Origin: Alicycliphilus denitrificans_A
GTDB taxonomy: Bacteria; Pseudomonadota; Gammaproteobacteria; Burkholderiales; Burkholderiaceae_C
Direction of reading: 5' to 3'
Assembly: GCF_044792555.1 (NCBI RefSeq)
Contig: NZ_CP126238.1
Coordinates: 868,001-932,000 of the forward strand
DNA: 64,000 nt
Shown: positions 17,790 through 26,791 of the stretch, piece by piece
Numbering within the stretch: the stretch's first letter is position 1
Layout of the letters: each line of letters starts with the position of its first letter
Position numbers and translations under genes: made by a program
Notes under the pieces: model-generated
What the model was told of the DNA's origin: nothing
The model's input: only the letters and a program-made list of their open reading frames with translations
Database searches by the model: none

Positions 17790-19390
17790 GTGGCTATCAC
17801 GACCCGCGCACGCGCTGCGACCGCACGAGCGCCTGGGCGCGGCTGCGCGCGCATTACGAGGGCGCGGGCCGGGGCTTCGACCTGCGCGCCGCCTTCGCGC
17901 AGGACGCAGAGCGCTTTGAACGCTTCAGCCAGCAGGCGCCGCATGTGTTTGCCGACCTGTCCAAGAACCTGATCGACGCGCCCACTGAAACCCTGTTGCT
18001 TGAGCTGGCGCGCGAATGCGGCCTGGAGGCCTACCGCGACGCCATGTTCGCCGGCGCCCCCATCAACAACACCGAGCGGCGCGCGGTGATGCACTGGTTG
18101 TTGCGTAAGCCTGAGCATTTTTCGGCTCCAACCCAATATGGAAAAGCGTTAGCAGCTACGGATACCGTAGCGAATGGCCTGCGCGAGGTGCATGCCACGC
18201 TGGACGCCATGCTCACGCTCGCCGAGCAGGTGCGCGCCGACGAGGTCATCACCGACATCGTGAACATCGGCATAGGTGGCTCGGACCTGGGGCCGGCCAT
18301 GGTGGCCAAGGCGCTGGACGAGCTGCGCCCGGGGAATAAGCGCCTGCACTTCGTCTCCAACGTCGATGGCATGGAGCTCGGCAGCCTGCTGCGCCAGCTG
18401 CGGCCCGAGCGCACGTTGTTCCTGATCGCCTCCAAGACCTTTACCACGCTGGAGACGATGACCAATGCCCACGCCGCGCGCGACTGGTTTCTGGCGCAGG
18501 GTGGCAGCCAGGACGGGCTGAGGCGGCATTTCGTTGCCCTGACCACCAACCTGGAGGCGGCGGCGCAGTTCGGCATCACCACCACGCTGGGTTTCTGGGA
18601 CTGGGTGGGCGGGCGCTATTCGCTCTGGTCCGCCATCGGCCTGCCCATCGCCATCGCCATCGGTGCGCAGGGCTTTCGGGAGCTGCTGGCGGGTGCGCAT
18701 GCCATGGACGAGCATTTCCGCAGTGCGCCGCTGGCGGCCAACCTGCCCGTGCGCCTGGCGCTGCTGGACCTGTGGTACCGCAACTTCCACGGCTTTGCCA
18801 GCCGCAGCATGGCACCCTACAGCCACGGCCTGCGCCGCCTGCCGGCCTATCTGCAGCAGCTGGAGATGGAGAGCAACGGCAAGGGCGTGGATGCGCAGGG
18901 TGCGCCCTTGCCCTACGCCACCGCGCCCGTGATCTGGGGTGAGGCTGGCAGCAACGGCCAGCATGCGTTCTTCCAGATGATCCACCAGGGGCCGGACACC
19001 GTGCCCGTGGAATTCATCGCGCTGCGGGAGGGCGGGCGCGACCTGCCCGGGCAGCACCCGCGCCTGGTCGCCAATGCCCTGGCCCAGGCGCGCGCGCTGA
19101 TGATGGGCCGTCCGGATGAGGAGGACGGCCACCGGCGCTTTTCGGGCAACCGGCCCAGCAGCTTCCTGCTGCTGGAGCGCCTGGACCCGGCCTCGCTGGG
19201 CGCGCTCATCGCCCTCTACGAGCACCGCGTGTTCGCCAGCGGCGCGCTGTGGGGCATCAACAGCTTCGACCAATGGGGCGTGGAGCTGGGCAAGACCATC
19301 GCCCGCGACCTGGAGCCGCGCCTGGCCACGGGTGATACCGAGGGGCTGGACGCTTCCACCGCGGGGCTGCTGCAGCGCCTTGCGTCGTAG
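17786..19390 (+). CDS. pgi: Glucose-6-phosphate isomerase
   Basis: Encodes 534 residues, slightly shorter than the E. coli enzyme. Family segments include IDAPTETLLLELARE, NIGIGGSDLGPAM, SKTFTTLETMTN, GFWDWVGGRYSLWSAIGL and GEAGSNGQHAFFQMIHQG. The last holds the catalytic Glu/Gln-His region. It interconverts glucose-6-phosphate and fructose-6-phosphate. It overlaps tal by four bases and lies opposite the HexR-type regulator. One oddity: codons at about 18116-18159 (residues KPEHFSAPTQYGKALAAT) are AT-richer than their surroundings and match the dispersed AGCTAT repeat, although overall length is normal. That stretch falls in a variable surface region, so activity should be kept. Confidence 0.97.
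   Translation: MSGYHDPRTRCDRTSAWARLRAHYEGAGRGFDLRAAFAQDAERFERFSQQAPHVFADLSKNLIDAPTETLLLELARECGLEAYRDAMFAGAPINNTERRAVMHWLLRKPEHFSAPTQYGKALAATDTVANGLREVHATLDAMLTLAEQVRADEVITDIVNIGIGGSDLGPAMVAKALDELRPGNKRLHFVSNVDGMELGSLLRQLRPERTLFLIASKTFTTLETMTNAHAARDWFLAQGGSQDGLRRHFVALTTNLEAAAQFGITTTLGFWDWVGGRYSLWSAIGLPIAIAIGAQGFRELLAGAHAMDEHFRSAPLAANLPVRLALLDLWYRNFHGFASRSMAPYSHGLRRLPAYLQQLEMESNGKGVDAQGAPLPYATAPVIWGEAGSNGQHAFFQMIHQGPDTVPVEFIALREGGRDLPGQHPRLVANALAQARALMMGRPDEEDGHRRFSGNRPSSFLLLERLDPASLGALIALYEHRVFASGALWGINSFDQWGVELGKTIARDLEPRLATGDTEGLDASTAGLLQRLAS
18116..18159 (+). repeat. Dispersed AGCTAT repeat, candidate copy inside pgi
   Basis: The segment contains CATTTTTCGGCT and then TATGGAAAAGCGTTAGCAGC, followed by TAC. 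It matches TGTTTTTGGCT and TATGGATAAGCGTCAATAGC of the copy at 25952-26005 in order and spacing. It is in frame and uses AT-rich codons unlike its neighbours. Confidence 0.6.
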
Positions 19391-19411
19391 GAGCGCCGGC
19401 ATCTTGCCGGC
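19389..19411. repeat. Short hairpin repeat, copy 2 (GGAGCGCCGG family)
   Basis: The 23-bp word starting AGGAGCGCCGG overlaps the last two bases of the pgi stop codon. It differs at one position from 6532-6554. GCCGGC-ATCTT-GCCGGC makes a perfect six-base-pair stem. Confidence 0.75.
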
Positions 19412-19440
19412 ATGAAAGCGACCGCTATCCCAACCCCATG

Positions 19441-19475
19441 AAAAAAGCCCGCAGATAAGACCTGCGGGCTTTTTG
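19441..19475. terminator. Bidirectional terminator between pgi and groEL
   Basis: AAAAAGCCCGCAG (19442-19454) pairs perfectly with CTGCGGGCTTTTT (19462-19474). A T run follows the stem on both strands, so it can end transcription of pgi on the plus strand and of groEL on the minus strand. Confidence 0.92.
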
Positions 19476-19523
19476 ATTGGGCGCATGGTGCCTCGGCGAG
19501 GCGCCAGCGGCCGGGCTAGGCTA

Positions 19524-21170
<1,647 letters not shown>

Positions 21171-21198
21171 GTTTGGCTCCTACAAATTTTGAATCAAA

Positions 21199-21246
21199 TA
21201 GGCTGCTGAGGCTTGTGTGTCAAGCGCAAGCAGCTATGAAAATTGA
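21199..21246 (+). repeat. Dispersed AGCTAT repeat, copy between groES and groEL
   Basis: GGCTTGTGTGTCAAGCGCAA and GCAGCTATGAAAATTGA follow the family order: GCTT arm, AAGCG, then AGCTAT and an A/T tract. It fills most of the groES-groEL gap and would be transcribed on the minus strand in the groESL message. Confidence 0.65.
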
Positions 21247-21267
21247 TGGATTGTGAGGCGGGAGGGA

Positions 21268-21558
21268 TTATTTCTCGACCACGGCGAACAGGTCGTCTTC
21301 CTTCATCACCAGCAGCTCGTCGCCGTGGACCTTCACGGTCTGGCCGCTGTACTTGCCGAACAGCACGCGATCGCCCACCTTCACACTCATGGCGATGCGG
21401 TCGCCGTCTTCATCGAGCTTGCCGGGACCGACGGCCATCACCTCACCCTGGTCGGGCTTCTCTGCGGCGTTGTCGGGGATCACGATGCCCGAAGCAGTCT
21501 TGGTTTCGTTTTCCAGGCGCTTGACGATCACGCGATCGGCGAGAGGGCGCAGGTTCAT
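21268..21558 (-). CDS. groS: 10-kDa co-chaperonin GroES
   Basis: Encodes 96 residues starting MNLRPLADRVIVKRLE. An AGGAG ribosome site (minus strand AAGGAGATCCT) immediately precedes the ATG at 21558; the frame is open further upstream but without support. The mobile loop (ENETKTASGIVIPDNAAEKP) that binds GroEL and the roof and C-terminal strands (DRVLFGKYSGQTVKV, ELLVMKEDDLFAVVE) are intact. It caps GroEL during ATP-driven folding. It is the first gene of the groES-groEL operon, downstream of a promoter overlapped by a CIRCE element. Confidence 0.98.
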   Translation of the reverse strand: MNLRPLADRVIVKRLENETKTASGIVIPDNAAEKPDQGEVMAVGPGKLDEDGDRIAMSVKVGDRVLFGKYSGQTVKVHGDELLVMKEDDLFAVVEK

Positions 21559-21637
21559 AGGATCTCCTTGCGAGGTACAAACAAAGGGTGGTAACGAGGG
21601 CAGCCCGTGAGGGCCGCCTGTGGGTAGGGCGGTGCTG

Positions 21638-21664
21638 TTAGCACTCAACCCTTACGAGTGCTAA
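21638..21664 (-). promoter_or_regulatory. CIRCE operator (HrcA binding site) of groESL
   Basis: TTAGCACTC, a nine-base spacer, and GAGTGCTAA form the perfect 9-9-9 inverted repeat that defines CIRCE. It lies about 80 bp upstream of the groES start codon, just downstream of a -10 box. HrcA should bind it and repress groESL until heat shock. The hrcA gene is not in this window. Confidence 0.97.
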
Positions 21665-21691
21665 TAATAAGGCCGTTTTTTCCCGCTTCAA
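21664..21691 (-). promoter_or_regulatory. groESL promoter
   Basis: On the minus strand TTGAAG (21691-21686), a 16-base spacer and TATTAT (21669-21664) make a sigma-70-like promoter whose -10 box touches the CIRCE element. CTTGAAG and a downstream CCTTATTA also loosely resemble a heat-shock sigma-32 promoter, so dual control is possible. Confidence 0.7.
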
Positions 21692-21708
21692 GGGGCTGGC
21701 CCAGAAAC

Positions 21709-22785
21709 TTAGGGGCTTTGGCGATCCGCGGCACCGGTGGCCAGCGGGGATGTGGCCAGGCCCAGGCCCAGCAGTTGGTCGATGATGTGCCAGTGGTCAT
21801 CGTGGAACTGGTCTTCCATGGTGGCCAGCTGCTGCTCAGCCACCCAGTCGGCATGCGCCGCATCGTCGCCGCCGTGCACCTCGGGCAGGGCGTCATCGCC
21901 CAGGTCGAAGAAATACGCCTGGGTGATGACGCGTCCGCGCAGGCTGCGCTGCGGATGGTCGAACACCCGCTGGCTCTGCAGTGCCGCACGCAGGCGCGCT
22001 TCGGGCAGGGCGCAGTGGGTTTCCTCGGCCAGCTCGCGCAGGCAGGATTGCCACAGCGTGTCATGCGGCTCGACGAAACCACCCGGCAAGGCCCACAACC
22101 CCTTGCCAGGGGCATGGCCGCGGCGGATCAGCAGCACCCGGCCCTGGCAGCGCACGAGCGCGTCCACGGTCACGAACACCGGCGGATAGGGGGCGCCGGC
22201 CCAGCTGGCGCGGTAGGCGCGCAGCATGCGCCATTCTTCCTGCAGGGCGGGGTAGTGCGGTGTTTGGGCGAACTGCTTCAGCCAGGCACGCGTCGATCCG
22301 GGCAGGTGCTCGGCAAATGGGGTGAGCGCCTGATCCAGCGTGGCAGCGCTGGCGCCAAAGTAGGCGTCGCGGATGGGCGTGGCGTCGATGGCGCCCTGGC
22401 GCTGCATGCCGATCAGCGCCCAGCCGGGAAAGGCCTGCAGGTAGCCGCTGGTGTCGTCCTTGAAATAACCCACCAGTGCCATGCGCGCCCCGGCCGGGGT
22501 CACCTGGGCCACGGCCTGGCGTACCGCCTGGGCCCAGCGCGGTTCGTCGTAGTGGTCGCGCATGGGCAGCACGATGAGGCGTGCACGCTCGGCCTCGGGC
22601 AGGGCGGCGCGCAGCAGCTGGGCGCGTTCCTGCCAGGTGAAGGGGTTCTTGGGCGTGCGTGCCTGGTGCGCGGATCCCAGTATGACGATGGCCTGGCGCG
22701 AGCGCGTCAGCGCCTCGCGCAGCAGCGCCATATGTCCGTTGTGAACCGGCTGAAAGCGCCCGATCAGGACGGCGGCGTCGTACAT
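21709..22785 (-). CDS. Bifunctional nicotinamide-nucleotide adenylyltransferase/NUDIX hydrolase
   Basis: About 358 residues from the ATG at 22785; an upstream GTG at 22842 would add 19 poorly conserved residues. The N-terminal nucleotidyltransferase domain has GRFQPVHNGH (the HxGH ATP-binding motif at residues 15-18) and GSAHQARTPKNPFTWQER. The C-terminal NUDIX domain has GGFVEPHDTLWQSC followed by LRELAEETH, matching the Nudix box. Similar two-domain proteins (NadM-Nudt, as in Synechocystis and Francisella) make NAD from NMN and hydrolyse ADP-ribose. A role in NAD salvage is inferred. Neither candidate start has a good ribosome site. Confidence 0.88.
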   Translation of the reverse strand: MYDAAVLIGRFQPVHNGHMALLREALTRSRQAIVILGSAHQARTPKNPFTWQERAQLLRAALPEAERARLIVLPMRDHYDEPRWAQAVRQAVAQVTPAGARMALVGYFKDDTSGYLQAFPGWALIGMQRQGAIDATPIRDAYFGASAATLDQALTPFAEHLPGSTRAWLKQFAQTPHYPALQEEWRMLRAYRASWAGAPYPPVFVTVDALVRCQGRVLLIRRGHAPGKGLWALPGGFVEPHDTLWQSCLRELAEETHCALPEARLRAALQSQRVFDHPQRSLRGRVITQAYFFDLGDDALPEVHGGDDAAHADWVAEQQLATMEDQFHDDHWHIIDQLLGLGLATSPLATGAADRQSP

Positions 22786-22902
22786 GGGAAGATGGCGTGT
22801 CAATGGCGGAGGGGGTGCAGCGGCCTTGTGGTCTTCGCTCACATCGCTGCGCGATATGAGCTACGCCCCAAAGCCCAGGGTTGGCTGACGCAGACGCCGG
22901 GC

Positions 22903-24084
22903 TTACAGCCCGGCCGCAGCACGCAGCGCCGCAGCCTTGTCTGTGCGCTCCCAGGTGAACTCGGGCTCCTCGCGGCCGAAGTGGCCGTAGGCGGCGGTCT
23001 TGGCGTAGATGGGGCGCAGCAGGTCCAGCATCTGGATGATGCCCTTGGGGCGCAGGTCGAAATACTCATGCACCAGCTTGGCGATCTCGTTGTCGGGGAT
23101 CACGCCCGTGCCCTCGGTGTAGACGGTGATATTCATGGGCCGGGCCACGCCGATGGCGTAGGCCACCTGGATCTGGCACTGGCGCGCCAGGCCGGCGGCG
23201 ACGATGTTCTTGGCCACGTAGCGCGCGGCGTAGGCGGCGCTGCGGTCCACCTTCGTCGGGTCCTTGCCCGAGAACGCGCCGCCGCCGTGCGGGCAGGCGC
23301 CGCCGTAGGTGTCGACGATGATCTTGCGGCCCGTGAGACCGCAGTCGCCCTGCGGGCCGCCGATGACGAAGCGGCCCGTGGGGTTGATCAGGTACTTGGT
23401 GTCCTGCAGCCACTCCTTGGGCAGCACGGGCTTGATGATCTCCTCGATGATGGCCTCGGTGAAGCTGGCCTTCATCTTGGTGGCGGTCTCGCTCTGGTCC
23501 GGGCTGTGCTGGGTGGAGAGCACCACGGTGTCGATGCTGTGCGGCTTGCCGTCCACGTAGCGCATCGTCACTTGCGATTTGGCGTCGGGGCGCAGGAAGG
23601 GCAGGCGGCCGTCCTTGCGCAGCTGGGCCTGGCGCTCCACCAGGCGGTGCGCGTAGTAGATCGGCGCGGGCATCAGCTCGGGCGTCTCGTCGCAGGCGTA
23701 GCCGAACATCAGACCCTGGTCGCCGGCGCCGGTGTTCAGGTGGTCGTCGCTCGCGTGGTCCACGCCCTGGGCGATGTCGTTGCTCTGCTTGTCGTAGGCC
23801 ACCAAGACCGCGCAGCCTTTGTAGTCGATGCCGTACTCGGTGTTGTCGTAGCCGATGCGCTTGATGGTGTCGCGTGCCACCTGGATGTAGTCCACATGGG
23901 CGTTGGTGGTGATCTCGCCGGCGAGCACGACCAGGCCGGTGTTGGTCAGCGTCTCTGCGGCGACGCGGCTGCGTGGGTCTTGTTCGAAAATAGCGTCCAG
24001 GATGGCATCGGAGATCTGGTCTGCCACCTTGTCGGGGTGACCCTCAGAGACCGATTCGGACGTGAAGAGGAAATCGTTCGCCAT
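22903..24084 (-). CDS. metK: S-adenosylmethionine synthase
   Basis: Encodes 393 residues from the ATG at 24084 (MANDFLFTSESVSEGHPDK); a GGAG site lies in the leader before it. The conserved segments are present: GHPDKVADQISDA, GAGDQGLMFGYACDETPELMP, the GGGAFSGKDPTKVDRSAAY loop and GRFVIGGPQGDCGLTGRKI. It makes S-adenosylmethionine from methionine and ATP in the cytoplasm. Its 5' leader carries a SAM-II riboswitch, so it should be turned down when SAM is plentiful. It is divergent from the first LpxL-type gene. A GCCGGGCT/AGCCCGGC hairpin spans its stop codon. SAM made here is also the substrate of the SpeD encoded at 63 kb. Confidence 0.98.
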   Translation of the reverse strand: MANDFLFTSESVSEGHPDKVADQISDAILDAIFEQDPRSRVAAETLTNTGLVVLAGEITTNAHVDYIQVARDTIKRIGYDNTEYGIDYKGCAVLVAYDKQSNDIAQGVDHASDDHLNTGAGDQGLMFGYACDETPELMPAPIYYAHRLVERQAQLRKDGRLPFLRPDAKSQVTMRYVDGKPHSIDTVVLSTQHSPDQSETATKMKASFTEAIIEEIIKPVLPKEWLQDTKYLINPTGRFVIGGPQGDCGLTGRKIIVDTYGGACPHGGGAFSGKDPTKVDRSAAYAARYVAKNIVAAGLARQCQIQVAYAIGVARPMNITVYTEGTGVIPDNEIAKLVHEYFDLRPKGIIQMLDLLRPIYAKTAAYGHFGREEPEFTWERTDKAAALRAAAGL

Positions 24085-24149
24085 TTGAATAAACTCCGGT
24101 GTTTGCAGCATTTGGGCGTTGCCCACAGCTTTGTCAGGAGCCTAGTGGC

Positions 24150-24213
24150 GAACGCTTTAGCAGTTGTGTTTAACGTCGCCCTGCAAGTTGCTCATTTAAC
24201 TCGGCGACGTCCG
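24150..24213 (-). promoter_or_regulatory. metK: SAM-II riboswitch in the metK leader
   Basis: On the minus strand CGTCGCC (24209-24203) pairs with GGCGACG (24180-24174) around a loop containing GAGTTAAATGAGC and CTTGCAG. The stem is followed by GTTAAACACAACTGCTAAAG. The order of stem, CTTGCAG loop end, (A)CGTTAAAC and GCTAAAG is the consensus of the SAM-II H-type pseudoknot. The aptamer ends about 70 nt before the metK ATG, leaving room for the regulated ribosome site. No covariance search was run; recognition is by motif and stem. Confidence 0.88.
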
Positions 24214-24221
24214 CGATTGTA

Positions 24222-25088
24222 ATGCCAACCGTTTTTCGTCTTTTTTCAGCGTTGCCTTTGTGGTTGCTGCATGCCGTCGGCGCGCTGCTGGGCTGGGCGG
24301 CGTTCGTCGCCTCGCCCACATACCGGCGCCGATTCGTGGATAACGCCGCATGCGCCGGCTATGCGCTCGCCGATGTGCGCGCGGCCGTGGCCCATGCCGG
24401 CCGCATGGTGGCCGAGGCGCCGCGCCTCTGGCTGGCCCCCGAGCCGCCGGCCTGCGAGATCCGCAACGCCGAGTGCGTGCAGCAGGCTTGGAGTCAGGGC
24501 CGGGGCATCGTGTTCCTCACGCCGCATATCGGCTGCTTCGAGCTGTCGGTGCAGGCGGCTGCGCGGCGCTGGTCGCCGCAGCATGGGCCCATCACCATCC
24601 TGTACCGTCCCGCGCGCCAGCGCTGGCTGGCCAAGCTGATGCAGACCGCGCGCAACCGCCCGGGCATAGAGGCCGTGCCCACCACGCTGCAGGGCGTGCG
24701 CCAGATGCTCAAGGCGCTGCGCCGCGGCGAGGCCGTGGGCCTGCTGCCCGACCAGGTGCCGCCGCAGGGGCTGGGCCTGTGGTCGCCGTTCTTCGGCCGC
24801 CCGGCCTACACCATGACGCTGGCCGCGCGCCTGGTGCAGCAAACCGGCGCCAGCATCATCCTGGCGCGCTGCGAACGCCTGCCGCGCGGACGTGGTTATG
24901 TGCTGCATCTGCAGGATTTGCCCGAGCCGCTGGCGCCTGCACTCGACGCCGCCGTGCTGCAAATCAACCAAGCCATGGAGCAACTCATTCGCCAAAGCCC
25001 CGAGCAGTATCTGTGGGGCTATGCGCGCTACAAGCAGCCGCGTGCCGAGATGCATGCCAGCGTTCAGGCCGGGGAGGGCGGCGCATGA
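24222..25088 (+). CDS. Lipid A biosynthesis acyltransferase (LpxL/HtrB family), first copy
   Basis: Encodes 288 residues. An N-terminal hydrophobic helix anchors it to the inner membrane. The acyltransferase motif H-X4-E is seen in TPHIGCFE near residue 100, followed by ITILYRPARQRWLAKLM, GEAVGLLPDQVPPQGLG and FFGRPAYTM. These fit the late acyltransferases that add secondary acyl chains to Kdo2-lipid IVA. The second LpxL-like gene overlaps it by four bases, so the pair form an operon. The start codon at 24222 sits nine bases from the metK riboswitch on the other strand. The acyl chain and position each enzyme serves cannot be told. Confidence 0.92.
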   Translation: MPTVFRLFSALPLWLLHAVGALLGWAAFVASPTYRRRFVDNAACAGYALADVRAAVAHAGRMVAEAPRLWLAPEPPACEIRNAECVQQAWSQGRGIVFLTPHIGCFELSVQAAARRWSPQHGPITILYRPARQRWLAKLMQTARNRPGIEAVPTTLQGVRQMLKALRRGEAVGLLPDQVPPQGLGLWSPFFGRPAYTMTLAARLVQQTGASIILARCERLPRGRGYVLHLQDLPEPLAPALDAAVLQINQAMEQLIRQSPEQYLWGYARYKQPRAEMHASVQAGEGGA

Positions 25089-25954
25089 CGACGCGCCTGG
25101 CCGTCGCCCTCATGGGCCTGCTGGCGCGCCTGCCGCTGCCCCTGCTGCGGGCGCTGGGCTGGTTCATAGGCCGGGTGCTGTTCGTGCTGGCCGTGCCGCG
25201 GCGCAAGGTGGCGCTACGCAATCTGGAGCTGTGCTTTCCCGATATGCCCGCGGCACAGCGCCGCGCCTGGGCGCGCGAGTCCTTCGTGGTGTTCTGCCAG
25301 ACCTTCCTGGACCGCAGCTGGCTGTGGGCGGGATCCGAGGAGCTGGTGCGCAGCCGCGTGAGGCTCACGGGAGCCGTGCAGGAGCTGGAGGGCGACACGC
25401 CCACCATCGTCTTCGCCCCGCATTTCTACAGCATGGACGCGGGCGGGCTGGCGCTGCCCCTGAACACCACGCGCGAGTTCACCTCCATCTTTGCCACCAA
25501 CCCCGATCCGGCGCTCGACGCCTGGTTCATGGGCGGGCGCCAGCGCTTTGGCAATGTGCGCATGCTCAACCGCGCCGACGGCGTCAAGCCCATCATCGCC
25601 TGCCTGCGCAAAGGGGGTCTCTTGTACCTGCTGCCCGATATGGACTATGGCAGGAACGACTCGGTGTTCGTGCCCTTCTTCGCCATGCCCGACACGGCCA
25701 CCATTCCCTCGCTCTCGCGCTTTGCACGCCTGGGCCGCGCCAAGGTGGTGGCGCTGTACAGCCGCATGACGCCGCAGGGCTACGTGGCCGAGCTCACGCC
25801 CGCTTGGGAGAACTTCCCCACCGAGGACCCTGTGGCGGACACGGCGCGCATGAACCGCGAGCTGGAGGCCGCCATCCGCACCATGCCGGCGCAGTACTAC
25901 TGGGTGCACAAGCGCTTCAAGACGCGGCCCGAGGGGCAGGCGTCGGTATATTGA
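25085..25954 (+). CDS. Lipid A biosynthesis acyltransferase (LpxL/HtrB family), second copy
   Basis: Encodes 289 residues, overlapping the first copy by ATGA. It has an N-terminal membrane helix, then RKVALRNLELCFPDM, typical of LpxL. The catalytic motif appears as APHFYSMD, that is H-X4-D instead of the H-X4-E of the first copy. KGGLLYLLPDMDYGRNDSVFVPFF follows in place of the usual LPDQ segment. The difference suggests a distinct acyl donor or site. The stop codon TGA (25952-25954) is the first three bases of a dispersed repeat that also ends the convergent engB gene. Confidence 0.92.
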   Translation: MTTRLAVALMGLLARLPLPLLRALGWFIGRVLFVLAVPRRKVALRNLELCFPDMPAAQRRAWARESFVVFCQTFLDRSWLWAGSEELVRSRVRLTGAVQELEGDTPTIVFAPHFYSMDAGGLALPLNTTREFTSIFATNPDPALDAWFMGGRQRFGNVRMLNRADGVKPIIACLRKGGLLYLLPDMDYGRNDSVFVPFFAMPDTATIPSLSRFARLGRAKVVALYSRMTPQGYVAELTPAWENFPTEDPVADTARMNRELEAAIRTMPAQYYWVHKRFKTRPEGQASVY

Positions 25955-26005
25955 TGTTTTTGGCTGTTTGCGCTTTATGGATAAGCGTCAATAGCTATTG
26001 TTTTT
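25952..26005 (+). repeat. Dispersed AGCTAT repeat, best copy, between lpxL-type gene and engB
   Basis: The unit reads TGATGTTTTTGGCTGTTTGC, then GCTTTATGGATAAGCGTC and the perfect palindrome CAATAGCTATTG, then TTTTTG. It supplies TGA to the lpxL-type gene and, on the other strand, TAG to engB. The 16-base word AAGCGTCAATAGCTAT recurs exactly, inverted, in the copy at 32754. Confidence 0.85.
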
Positions 26006-26708
26006 GCTGCAAATCGGGTGCGGCGTCTGCATCAGGGGCGTCGGCCAGCGGCGGGTGCGCCCACTGCCACAGCAGCTGCGCCACGTCTTCCACGCCCTGT
26101 TTTTTCAGCGCCGAGAACATGCGCACCTCGCCCCCGCCGGCCTGTAGCCGCACGATGGACAGCGCCTTGGCCTGCTCGGCGCGCGTGAGCTTGTCCGCCT
26201 TGGTGAGCAGCACCAGGAATTTCAGGCCCTGCTCCACGCGCGGGCGCACCACTTCCAAGAGCGCCTCGTCGAGCTCCGTCAGGCCCAGGCGCGGGTCGCA
26301 CAACAGCACGATGCCCGAGAGCCCCTGGCGGCTGACCAGGTAATTGGCCATCACCTGCTGCCAGCGTTGCTTGTCCGAACGCGAGACGGCGGCGTAGCCG
26401 TAGCCGGGCAGGTCGGCCAGCACGGCGTCGGTCACGCCCTGCTTGCCCAGCGCAAACAGGTTGATGTGCTGGGTGCGCCCCGGCTTCTTGGAGGCGAAGG
26501 CCAGCTGGCGCTGCTGCGTCAGGGTGTTGATGCAGGTGGATTTGCCGGCGTTGGAGCGGCCCACGAAAGCGATCTCGGGCACGGTGATGGCGGGCAGCTG
26601 GTGCAGCTGGGCGGCGGTGGTCAGAAAGCGCGCGGTGTGCATCCATCCCAGGGCGGCCTTGGCGTCGGGTGGGGTGCCGGGCGCGGGCGCTTGTGGCGTG
26701 GTTGACAT
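25995..26708 (-). CDS. engB: Ribosome-biogenesis GTPase EngB (YsxC/YihA)
   Basis: Encodes 237 residues. The TrmE-Era-EngA-EngB type GTPase motifs are G1 GRSNAGKS near residue 50, a G2 threonine in KPGRTQHINLF, G3 DLPGYGYA and G4 TKADK. It assists assembly of the 50S ribosomal subunit and is usually essential. The last residues (DLQQKQ) and the stop codon are encoded by the dispersed repeat shared with the convergent acyltransferase gene. It is divergent from a cytochrome c4 gene with about 80 bp between the starts, a gene order seen in other beta- and gammaproteobacteria. Confidence 0.95.
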   Translation of the reverse strand: MSTTPQAPAPGTPPDAKAALGWMHTARFLTTAAQLHQLPAITVPEIAFVGRSNAGKSTCINTLTQQRQLAFASKKPGRTQHINLFALGKQGVTDAVLADLPGYGYAAVSRSDKQRWQQVMANYLVSRQGLSGIVLLCDPRLGLTELDEALLEVVRPRVEQGLKFLVLLTKADKLTRAEQAKALSIVRLQAGGGEVRMFSALKKQGVEDVAQLLWQWAHPPLADAPDADAAPDLQQKQ

Positions 26709-26791
26709 AGATTTTTAGGCTCAAACTCGAACAAATCAGGGCCCATTGTAGAATTGCCGAGTTTTGCGCTCATAAGACAAGAACCCTAGCT

